Shown piece after piece: positions 1 to 9,993 of a stretch of DNA of 64,000 nucleotides. The notes beneath the pieces were generated by a model. That model was not told the origin of the DNA and made no database searches. It saw only the letters and a program-made list of their open reading frames with translations. The first letter of the stretch is position 1. Each line of letters opens with the position of its first letter. A program made the position numbers and the translations under genes. This DNA comes from Butyriboletus loyo (Eukaryota; Basidiomycota; Agaricomycetes; Boletales; Boletaceae): the NCBI GenBank assembly GCA_038093515.1, contig JBBPSI010000086.1:1-64000 (forward strand), read 5' to 3'.

Positions 1-3000
1 AATCCTTGATCAGAAGTACCCAGAAATGGTCTGTTTTCACTTGAGTATAGCTGAGATTGGTTGGATATTTGGGGTAAGGATAGTCAGGAACTGGTAATGG
101 TAGGTAGTCTGATTGGAAGACAACACTAAGATCTAACTAATGGGGGAGACCCCCAAACCCCCCTTCCGAGAATATATAATCTAGAACACTAACTTCTAAC
201 CGAGAACGAGAGCGAGAGCGAAACCAAGCTAACATATGTGTTTTATTTGTCACAGTTTATTATTGTTTATGGTTGGTTGGGGTGGGGTGGGTGGGGAAAA
301 AGCCTGAGGTGTATATTGTGTCTAGTAATCATCAAATGTATTCTGGGCAAAGCTAGGACAATCGTACAGAGAATTGGACTGCACAGATGGCAATAGAAGG
401 GTATGTTGGATAAGGATAAGGCTTACCCTATACCATGCAAAGTGAGATTGATTTGGTTGATTTTTGTCTAGAGAATTGCACCGTAGAATCCTCAAGCAAA
501 GTCACTTGGATGTGCTCTTTTTTCATGATATTTTTGTGTATTTTGGCAATAGGACATTGTTTGGTTTGTATCTACAGAATTGTGCCATAGATTGCACTGT
601 AGAATTCTTGATCTGTGATGCTCTTTTTGTTTTGATTTGTTCAACAGAATCGCAGCGTAGAATCCTTGATCAGAAGTCATCCAGATACACTCTTTTTGTA
701 CAGAATTGCACTATAGATTGCACCGTAGAATCCTTGGCCAGTGGTACTGAGATATTGTCTTTTTGTTTGATTTTTATCTAGGGAGTTGCATTGTAGAATC
801 CTTGAAAAGATCAGTCAGATATGCTCTTGTTCATGGTATTTTTATCTGTAGAATCCTTGATCAGAAGCACTCAGATATGCTCTGTTTTCATAGTCAAGTA
901 TAGCTGAGATTTCCAAGCAAAGCATAGTCAAAGAGTTGGTTATGTAGAAGTAGTCTCATTGGATTCTAACTGATGGGGGAGACCCCCAAACCCCCCTTCC
1001 GAGAATATATAATCTAGAACACTAACCTCTAACTAGCGAAACCACGAAACCAACCTAACATATGCGTTCCATTGACTTCAAATCTTCACCCTTTGCCTAT
1101 ACCTCTTTGCCATGCTTACATAATCAAATATGCGCCATGTCTAGTGGGGGTGCGGGGGTGTACATCCAAAGCGTACTTACTTATCCTTATCAAAAAGTCT
1201 ACACAAAGTGTACAGAAAGCGTACAAAAATGTCATTGCATTGTTTGATTTTTGTTTACAGAAACGCAGCGTAGAACCCTTGACCAGAAGCACTGAGATAT
1301 GCTGTATTTTATGCTATTTTTGTTTGATTGTTATCTACAGAAACGCACCGTAGAACCCTTGAGCAGAAGTGCTCAGATATGGTCTTTTTGTTTGATTTTT
1401 ATGTAGAATCCTTGAGCAGAAGCTTGAAAAGATCACTGAGATATGCTCTTGTTGATGGTATTTTTATCTAGAGAATTGCACCGTAGATTGCACCGTAGAA
1501 TCCTTGATCAGAAGTACCCAGAAATGGTCTGTTTTCACTTGAGTATAGCTGAGATTGGTTGGATATTTGGGGTAAGGATAGTCAGGAACTGGTAATGGTA
1601 GGTAGTCTGATTGGAAGACAACACTAAGATCTAACTAATGGGGGAGACCCCCAAACCCCCCTTCCGAGAATATATAATCTAGAACACTAACTTCTAACCG
1701 AGAACGAGAGCGAGAGCGAAACCAAGCTAACATATGTGTTTTATTTGTCACAGTTTATTATTGTTTATGGTTGGTTGGGGTGGGGTGGGTGGGGAAAAAG
1801 CCTGAGGTGTATATTGTGTCTAGTAATCATCAAATGTATTCTGGGCAAAGCTAGGACAATTGTACAGAGAATTTGATACTGGAATGGACTGCACAGATGG
1901 CAATAGAAGGGTATGTTGGATAAGGATAAGGCTTACCCTATACCATGCAAAGTGAGATTGATTTGGTTGATTTTTGTCTAGAGAATTGCACCGTAGAATC
2001 CTCAAGCAAAGTCACTTGGATGTGCTCTTTTTTCATGATATTTTTGTGTATTTTGGCAATAGGTCATTGTTTGGTTTGTATCTACAGAATTGTGCCATAG
2101 ATTGCACCGTAGAATTCTTGATCTGTGATGCTCTTTTTGTTTTGGCAATAGGACATTGTTTTGATTTGTTCTACAGAATCGCAGCGTAGAATCCTTGATC
2201 AGAAGTCATCCAGATACACTCTTTTTGTACAGAATTGCACTATAGATTGCACCGTAGAATCCTTGGCCAGTGGTACTGAGATATTGTCTTTTTGTTTGAT
2301 TTTTATCTAGGGAGTTGCATTGTAGAATCCTTGAAAAGATCAGTCAGATATGCTCTTGTTCATGGTATTTTTATCTGTAGAATCCTTGATCAGAAGCACT
2401 CAGATATGCTCTGTTTTCATAGTCAAGTATAGCTGAGATTTCCAAGCAAAGCATAGTCAAAGAGTTGGTTATGTAGAAGTAGTCTCATTGGATTCTAACT
2501 GATGGGGGAGACCCCCAAACCCCCCTTCCGAGAATATATAATCTAGAACACTAACCTCTAACTAGCGAAACCACGAAACCAAGCTAACATATGCGTTCCA
2601 TTGACTTCAAATCTTCACCCTTTGCCTATACCTCTTTGCCATGCTTACATAATCAAATATGCGCCATGTCTAGTGGGGGTGCGGGGGTGTACATCCAAAG
2701 CGTACTTACTTATCCTTATCAAAAAGTCTACACAAAGTGTACAGAAAGCGTACAAAAATGTCATTGCATTGTTTGATTTTTGTTTACAGAAACGCAGCGT
2801 AGAACCCTTGACCAGAAGCACTGAGATATGCTGTATTTTATGCTATTTTTGTTTGATTGTTATCTACAGAAACGCACCGTAGAACCCTTGACCAGAAGTG
2901 CTCAGATATGGTCTTTTTGTTTGATTTTTATGTAGAGAATCGCACCGTAGAATCCTTGAGCAGAAGCTTGAAAAGATCACTGAGATATGCTCTTGTTCAT

Positions 3001-3966
3001 GGTATTTTTATCTAGAGAATTGCACCGTAGAATCCTTGATCAGAAGTACCCAGAAATGGTCTGTTTTCACTTGAGTATAGCTGAGATTGGTTGGATATTT
3101 GGGGTAAGGATAGTCAGGAACTGGTAATGGTAGGTAGTCTGATTGGAAGACAACACTAAGATCTAACTAATGGGGGAGACCCCCAAACCCCCCTTCCGAG
3201 AATATATAATCTAGAACACTAACTTCTAACCGAGAACGAGAGCGAGAGCGAAACCAAGCTAACATATGTGTTTTATTTGTCACAGTTTATTATTGTTTAT
3301 GGTTGGTTGGGGTGGGGTGGGTGGGGAAAAAGCCTGAGGTGTATATTGTGTCTAGTAATCATCAAATGTATTCTGGGCAAAGCTAGGACAATTGTACAGA
3401 GAATTTGATACTGGAATGGACTGCACAGATGGCAATAGAAGGGTATGTTGGATAAGGATAAGGCTTACCCTATACCATGCAAAGTGAGATTGATTTGGTT
3501 GATTTTTGTCTAGAGAATTGCACCGTAGAATCCTCAAGCAAAGTCACTTGGATGTGCTCTTTTTTCATGATATTTTTGTGTATTTTGGCAATAGGTCATT
3601 GTTTGGTTTGTATCTACAGAATTGTGCCATAGATTGCACCGTAGAATTCTTGATCTGTGATGCTCTTTTTGTTTTGATTTGTTCAACAGAATCGCAGCGT
3701 AGAATCCTTGATCAGAAGTCATCCAGATACACTCTTTTTGTACAGAATTGCACTATAGATTGCACCGTAGAATCCTTGCAGTGGTACTGAGATATTGTCT
3801 TTTTGTTTGATTTTTATCTAGGGAGTTGCATTGTAGAATCCTTGAAAAGATCAGTCAGATATGCTCTTGTTCATGGTATTTTTATCTGTAGAATCCTTGA
3901 TCAGAAGCACTCAGATATGCTCTGTTTTCATAGTCAAGTATAGCTGAGATTTCCAAGCAAAGCATA
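1..3966. repeat. Tandem array of a ~1.5-kb unit, about 2.6 copies
   Basis: The same sequence restarts at 1, 1499 and about 3031, giving periods of 1498 and 1532 bp; the third copy stops matching near 3966. Each full unit holds many degenerate short sub-repeats of the type CACCGTAGAATCCTTGATCA, spaced roughly 60-100 bp apart. It also holds a G5-AGA-C5 mini-hairpin followed by a C-run, twice per full unit (near 140 and 975, 1640 and 2505, and 3175). Open frames of 60-105 codons recur in every copy but resemble no family and look like by-products. The copies differ by small indels, for example the duplicated CACCGTAGATTG near 1485. Nature of the unit unknown; satellite-like or amplified LTR-like sequence are both possible. 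Confidence 0.9.
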
Positions 3967-4174
3967 ATCAATTTTGTGTAGCAGCTTATGGGAATTACCT
4001 TGCCATAGGTAATGGCAAAGTGCACACTATAGCTCTTCTACATTGGAAGGAAGATAGTTATAGACTGTATCTCAAATGTGTATACCTTATTGCTAGTCAT
4101 ATATTGTGCTGCTCATATATATCAACATATTGGGAAAGAGTCTATGTAGTGTTGTACATTGAAATGACTCCAAG

Positions 4175-5160
4175 TGATTAGTTAACATGTGAACTAATCA
4201 TCCACCAAAATAAGCATAAACAATGAATAAAGCTTGCCACTAATCAGTAGTATAGTGCAAACCAACATGTGGCCAAACAGGAACAGTGGCCAACTGATCA
4301 TCAACTGAGTGCATAAAATCAATCTCAGCATAACTACATCATGGGCAGGATTACCTTAGTGATCAATTAACATGTGAACTAATCATCCAGATCACTATTG
4401 AATGAATCTCACTAGCATGGTAGGATAACCCAGTCAGTGATTATTTAACATGTTAACTAATCATTTGAAGAAAAACAATGTCAAACAATCACCAAACCAG
4501 TGATTAGTTAACATGTTAACTGATCATCAATCACAACAAGTAGTCACAAAGCCAAATAACAATCAAAGTAAACAGTGGCAGGATAACTCCAGCAAGAGAA
4601 GGGTAGCAGGATGTCTCTAGTATGCTCAGTTGATATCCATGAAGCTGTGGACTACCATGATTCAATGATGAGCAGGATGACCTTAGTGATTAGTTAACAC
4701 GTTAACTGATCATTTGAAGAAAAACAATACCAAAGTAAATAGTGACAGGATGACCCAGTGATTAGTTAACATGTTAACTGATCATTGTGAACAACAAGTA
4801 ATTACAATGCCAAACAATCACCAAAGTGATCAGTTAACATGTTAACTGATCATCAACCACAACAAGTAGTCACAAAGCCAAATGACAACCAAAGTGAATA
4901 GTAGCAGGATGCCCTTGGTGTGATCAGTTGACATCCAGGCAAGTAACTGCAAAAGCAGTGAGGATGTGTGAAGCAGAGAATGAAAGATGTGTGTGGCAGG
5001 ATGGCCCAGTGATCAGTTAACACGTGAAGTAATCATTGACTGCAGAATGGGGTAAATAGGGCAGCAAGCAACTGAAAAAGAAGCATGGTTATGCAAGAGA
5101 GAGGGTGAAAGATGCATGTGGCAGGATGGCCTAGTGATCAGTTAATGTGTAAAGCGATCA
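4175..5160. repeat. Array of nine spaced 26-bp palindromes
   Basis: Near-identical 26-mers lie at about 4175, 4360, 4439, 4501, 4687, 4759, 4827, 5010 and 5135. Each has the core AGTTAACATGTTAACT flanked by TGAT/ATCA-type arms. The copy at 4827-4852 is a perfect self-complementary palindrome; the others carry one to several mismatches. Spacers of about 36-160 bp share phrases such as GGCAGGATGACC and ACAACAAGTA, so this is an irregular repeat array and not chance. The region is AT-rich and nearly free of CpG. No gene is seen. It could be a protein-binding array, cruciform-forming DNA or a degenerate satellite. Confidence 0.85.
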
Positions 5161-5567
5161 TCAACTGCAGGATGGGTTGAATAGAGTAGCAAGTAACTGC
5201 AAAAGGAGGGAGAACATGTTCAGCAGAGGGTGAAATGAGTGTTTTGCAGGATAGGTCATCCTGCCGAGGTAATATGGATAGGTTTGCTTCTCACGAGATA
5301 AGGTTCAATTTCTCAGGAGATAAGGTTACGTCAAGCAAAAGAAGACGCCACACAGCGGTAATTAAAAACTGAATTGAGTCAGGTCCCTGATCAAGGAACC
5401 ACTCCCACGTCACACGGAGATTAAAGTCGCTAGGGAAACGCGGCTAGACGGAGATCCGGTGACGTGTCTTCTTTCTATTTTTGCTATCAGCTTATCGCAA
5501 GGTAACGCGCACGGACCAAGATTGCGCCTATAAAGCAAGGTTCGTGCCTATCGATCGTTCGATGACC
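5161..5567. other. Non-coding stretch before the ribozyme
   Basis: No gene is recognisable. The phrase GAGATAAGGTT occurs twice (about 5298 and 5325). Base composition changes here from the CpG-poor palindrome array to CpG-containing DNA. A CCTATAAAG box lies about 40 bp before the hammerhead motif and could be a promoter element, but nothing else supports this. Confidence 0.5.
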
Positions 5568-5642
5568 AAAAACAGATCTGATGAGTCATATGACGAAACA
5601 GGTGTGAGGTCCTAAGTAAAGACCCCACTGTTATCTGTTTTT
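5568..5642 (+). ncRNA. Type I hammerhead self-cleaving ribozyme motif
   Basis: All conserved core positions are present in order. Stem I 5' strand (AAAAACAGAT, 5568-5577) is followed by CTGATGA (5578-5584). Stem II is GTC-ATAT-GAC (5585-5594), then GAA (5595-5597). Stem III starts with A15.1 at 5598, closes around a CTAAGTAAA loop and returns as GACCCCACTGT ending at 5631 (U16.1). H17 is T5632, and the stem I 3' strand ATCTGTTTTT (5633-5642) is an exact 10-bp match. Predicted cleavage is after 5632. The triplet GUU is allowed by the NUH rule but less usual than GUC or GUA. Stem III contains bulges, and no obvious loop-loop contact is visible, so activity may be weak. No autonomous element carrying it is recognised here. 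Confidence 0.75.
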
Positions 5643-5654
5643 CTACAGCTCTCA

Positions 5655-8490
5655 GTTTTCAATACCTCATATCCAACAAAAAAAGCTTCGCTTTTTTTGT
5701 TTCCTCCTAATCACCGCAACTCCTCGCCTTCGGCTCGTCATTGCTCCCTCCTAACCCTAAGAAATGCTAGTGTGAGGATGCTTGCAGGAACTGGCTCAGG
5801 TGAGTTTGGGGTCCTACCCCGGGTACTTCCGATGGCTCGAACTTTCAATCGCGTTTTCCGCATCGTTTGGCAAACAGCTGTAACGAGCGCAAGTCTGAAT
5901 ACCAGGTATGTACTATGATCTAATTCCTACACTTGGATCGACGAATGTCAGCGAGCATAAAATCATCATGCGCTGCTGTAATATTCTTCCCATCAAGTGC
6001 ATCTGGTGGTCGCGTTACTGTTGTAGTGTTCACGTGCGCTGGGTATCGTGCCTCTCCAATCCTTCCCGACCAGTCAAAGTCGACGATCATTATGCGCTTG
6101 TCCGTCTCCGTCTTTGATACCATGAGATTCACATCACGGATGTCACCATGGACGAAACCAGCTTCATGGAACTTGGTCAGCTTCTCTGATATGTCAGTGA
6201 AGACCGATGGTGGAAGATGCTGCTCGCGGGCCTCGAGAGTCTCAAACCCACAGAGTGCGTCGAAGGCGACCATGAACCAGCCACCAGGGATTTCGTCGAT
6301 CCCTCGCAAGACCGGGGCACATCCGAGAGAGGCTAGACATTGATGGGCGTCGAACGAATAGGTTCGAGTGAATTTGACACAGATTTCATGTTTGTTCTCG
6401 TCAGTTGCGAAAAAGATTAGCTTCTTTTCGACTACTGCCTTCTTGTACTGGAACCTTTTTGTGGTTTTGTCCAAAATCGATGTGTAAGTCGTTGGATGCG
6501 GGAAAAGTTGCCTGGGTGGCGGAATCGTGTCGGAAAGAGTCATTGCTCGGAGGTTCCTGTAATACTCTTCCAGCGTGTGGGTAGCTTTGCGAAAAGCAGC
6601 CATGTGACGTGCCACGGTAAGTTGATTCTGGGTATCGGTGGAGTGAAAATGAAACGCGATGGGCGTCGACAGCACTTGTATGGTCGGTCGCAGGTTCCAG
6701 GCAGCGCCGGCGAAGACAATGTACGGCCCTGCAAAAAATCGGTGGAACCAAGAAGAATGACAGATTGACGGGTACTGACCGAAAATAGCCAGGAGCAAAC
6801 ATGGAAGAGGAGACCTCGGGTGCTTTGCGGCGAGCTCCCTAGTTGACTCCAGATAATATGCTATCGCTTCGAAATACGGTTCCGCCGAAGTACTCCCGGC
6901 TTCGTTCTTGAACTCAGCAATCACATAGCGATGTCCATTCACTGACATATCTCCGTCCACCAAATAATCCGTCTTTTGGATTTTGGAGATTGTAAAATGG
7001 ATCTGATGACGCCCGAGTACCTCATTGACGCATTCAACCCGCTCTGCTTCATTTTTGTGTAAATTCGACATGGCGATCTCGAGATCCTTGGCAAGGCGAT
7101 TGTCGCTGGCCGTGATCTCGATGCTCTGACAGTCGTCGACGAACTGACCAAAGACAGGGTGGAGTAATGTGGTCGGGATCGTTTCTTCATCCGCGTATTT
7201 GTTATCAAGAGCACGACCGCAGGGAATGAATTTGCAACCGTTCTGTCGCGTCCTAAAAGAGGAAGGCGTGCCGGAGGTAGAGGGCTTGTCCTTTGGAGCG
7301 TGTGTGAGGAATTCAATTCGAGCGCTGGCGATCGGATCTCCGTTCGCGACAGAACGGTACGCCGATGGAGGAGGTTTAGCCACGCCTGGAAACGTGGGTG
7401 AGCACCATTCTGCCTTATGAACGTCTGACTTACTTTCATCAAGATACTCTATAGCAACACCTGGGTGCTCAGAAAAAGGAACATCGTTGAAGGCCGTTCC
7501 CAGGAGCTGGTCATCATCCAAGAGCTGCCCCGTTCCAGTAGTACTAAGAATTTCAGGGAGATCATCGTCCGTGGTCGATATCTTGTATAGTTTCAAGTAT
7601 TGTTGAGGTACGTCAGCAAGAATCACCTGTTGCTCTGCCTTGATTGCACCCTTGAGCAGATCAACTATCTCAGGCACTGAGGCTCTGACTGTAAAGAAAC
7701 GGTCAACTCCTCGAAACCAGCAGCGAACTGCCAAAGTTGGGATATCTGCAGAGGCGAACGATGATCGTCGTGGGTGTCAACTTAAACATACGAGTCGAGT
7801 GCCACGTACCGATGACGAGGTGGAGCTGCCCTTGCGGGATTGACTTGAAATAAGTCGATAGCGCTCGCGTGGCCCGCAACGGTTTACCCAGCATAGAGAT
7901 TGAGAAAGTACCAAGAGTATCTTCCATGGAATCGTCATCAAGTACTGAACTATCGTCGGGGACCTTATAGACATGCAATAATGATGACGTTAGAGACAGA
8001 GTGAACGGCTCGCAAAGGATGCGCGCTGTGAGTTCTTGAACTGTCGTGTCTGGGGATACTTTGATGGCATTGCAAATATAAAGGGGAGATCCGCGTATCC
8101 AATAGCAGAGAGACCAGTCGGACATGGTGAGAGAGGAGTTCAGGTTTGCAGATCCACAAGTTCGAGGCTACCACAACAACCCGAATGCTTTGTTTTCCTT
8201 ATGCGGACAACACGTGATCGACGCTGAGAGGGGGCGGAGCACCGGCATGCGCAGGTCCGGCCGCGACCGAAGCGACCTTTGGGTATCACGTGAGCTCAAG
8301 CGGGGAATTTTTGTCAAGGTCGCGATCACTCAGGCTGAGCGCAATAAAACAAAATGATATTAGGATGGTTGAAGATGATGTATTGGTGGAGAGAAATGAC
8401 AACAAGACGACGATGTGTAGTACAACTACTACTACGAGTGCGAACAGGTGGCCGTAACTAGTAAAGATGTGATCATCATGAGCGGAACTG
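5655..8490 (-). repeat. Left arm of a ~2.8-kb inverted duplication
   Basis: The reverse complement of this interval matches 44508-47245: the gene, its single intron, about 365 bp upstream and up to about 250 bp downstream. Downstream the match is patchy but includes a shared AACAAAAAA/TTTTTTTGTT hairpin at 5675-5701, here a perfect 12-bp stem with a TTC loop. Upstream the arm keeps about 55 bp (around 8235-8290, with CACGTGAGC) that is missing from the other arm. Matching stops just short of the hammerhead motif at one end and near 8490 at the other. Confidence 0.85.
5920..8125 (-). CDS. Crinkler-type double header / nuclease-like / kinase-like protein, copy 1
   Basis: Model: exon 1 8125-7810, intron 7809-7746 (64 nt, GTACGT...CTGCAG), exon 2 7745-5920; 713 aa, no internal stop. 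Exon 1 encodes a Crinkler-like ubiquitin-fold header (aa 1-105), with LLHVYKVP followed by LSTYF..QLHLVI near its end. A second header-like module follows at about aa 108-205 (VRCWFRGV...LKLYKIS). A D369 plus AEFKNEAG (aa 382-389) followed by EPYFEAIAYYLE resembles the D...ExK core of restriction-endonuclease folds. The C-terminus has HGDIRDVN (638-645) and IVDFDWSG (659-666), corresponding to the catalytic and metal-binding loops of eukaryotic-like or FunK1-type kinases; K563 is a candidate ATP lysine. Crinkler-header proteins with nuclease and kinase tails are known in fungi and oomycetes, and a cytotoxic or defence role is inferred from that family. There is no signal peptide. Confidence 0.85.
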
Positions 8491-9060
8491 ACATGGCTCG
8501 GATGACTCGACGAGACGGAAATATTTGAAACAAAATCGGAAAGGGGGAGGGATGCATTCGCATCACGGTGGATGGTGGGGGTGGGGTTGTGTGGGACGTG
8601 TTGGTCACTGAGGCGAGTGCAAGCACGCGATGCAAGCACGCGAGTGGTGGCTTGCAACATGAACGCGGGCGCACAAACGGGCGGGTGGGATGTGCTGGGC
8701 GAGCGCAAACGGGTGTGGTAGGTTGTGAGAGCGTGCACAACTATTCCGCATATGCATGAGTGCACGCACGCACACAGAGATAGTTTGTGTGCGCCCATGC
8801 GCTCATGTCCATGTGGCTGGCCCGGGGTGGGAGCGAATTGAACTGGGTGGGAGCACAAACGCGAACGCAAATGGTGGGTTGAGCGTGACTGGGCGAGTGG
8901 GTGGGGCTGGGTGTGCGAATGGCGCTGGGTGTGCATGCACATGAGGTGGGGCATGCAGGTTGTGGGCTGGGTGGGTGGGTGCGCACGAGCCAGCGACCAG
9001 GGGTGGGGGCACACTGGGTGCATGCATCCACGCGACGTGGGCGCACCAGGTAGTGAAATA
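8491..9060. repeat. G/T-rich low-complexity stretch
   Basis: The plus strand is dominated by GTGGG, GGGTG and GCACGCG words from about 8535 to 9050, with many short near-repeats such as GCAAGCACGCG. The opposite strand therefore shows long open frames (up to 245 codons) made of His/Pro/Ala/Thr; these are composition artefacts with no family resemblance. Clusters of G-runs could form G-quadruplexes on the plus strand. Confidence 0.7.
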
Positions 9061-9993
9061 TAGTTTCAAAATAAAAAGATCTATCACTACCGACCGATAT
9101 ACAAACATGATTGTGTGTCCATCGCATCGTGATCACGATTCAGATCACTGCCAGTGGTTTCCTGTGGGTTCCGAGGCGAGGGGTGCGGGTGACTGTGTGC
9201 GTATGCCGAGTGAGGTGGGACGTGTTGGGCGTGTTGGTGTGTTGCAGGCAGGTAGCGCGTTGGGTCAAGTTGCGTCGTCGTGCGGTCACCCCTTGGGTGG
9301 GTTCCGAGAGGCGACCCCTTCGCAGCTTCTCGGCTCACCCCCCCCTGCGAATGACCAATCTGCCAGCGGGCCCGACGATCAGGCTTTCGACCATCTACGC
9401 AATTCTAGATAGTGGGGGAAAGAACCCAGAACAAGACGGGCCCCGCCTGAGTCCTAAATAGACATGATAGTGGCCCACCACCACCTATTAAAAGCGCTGG
9501 CTGGTGCAGGAGCCGGAACGTCCGTTCGGGCCCGGGAAGCCGCATGGTGCAAGCGTGCGCTTGATGTGTGCATTGAATCTTCGAAGGTCGACCAAGATTC
9601 ACGCCTCATCAAACCCGGTCACTTTCCTCGTATGTGCCGCTTCGTGAATGGCAAAGACCCTTCCTTCGGCTCCTTGGTCTGCCTACGGGAGACTATGAAC
9701 GATTGAACGCTATAAAGGATGCCAATGATAACACCTATGGCGGCGGTGCTATGGGCCGCGTCCTCGGAGTGTGTACCGTTATCGGACCAGGCGAAGCGTC
9801 TGAGAAAACCAATATTGGAGCTTCTAGAATCCAGAGCTTCTGCCACAGGTATCTCGGGTTACCATTTCTCAGCCGCCAATTGTTATTAAGTACAGCGGGG
9901 CCAGGTTGTGACACCGCCGGTTGACGACGGCACTTTCCCTGCTTATCCATTACTCGCTTGCTGTGTGTGCTTGCTTCTGTATCACCTTGAACC
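9061..9993. other. Intergenic, no gene recognised
   Basis: Short open frames exist on both strands but none has family resemblance or coherent splice signals. The last 100 bp form the likely promoter and 5' UTR of the F-box-type gene that starts at 9994. Confidence 0.5.

Noticed and set aside
1062..2882. Recurrent 61- and 93-codon frames in the tandem repeat
   Set aside because: Identical copies arise from the repeat itself; they have no recognisable domain and no sign of selection for coding.
4175..5160. CRISPR array
   Set aside because: The repeats are palindromes with spacers of very uneven length that resemble each other, there are no cas genes, and the genome is eukaryotic.
8286..9136. 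Long minus-strand open frames (up to 245 codons) rich in His, Pro, Ala and Thr
   Set aside because: They mirror the G/T-biased composition of the plus strand, overlap in several frames and show no domain or splice logic.
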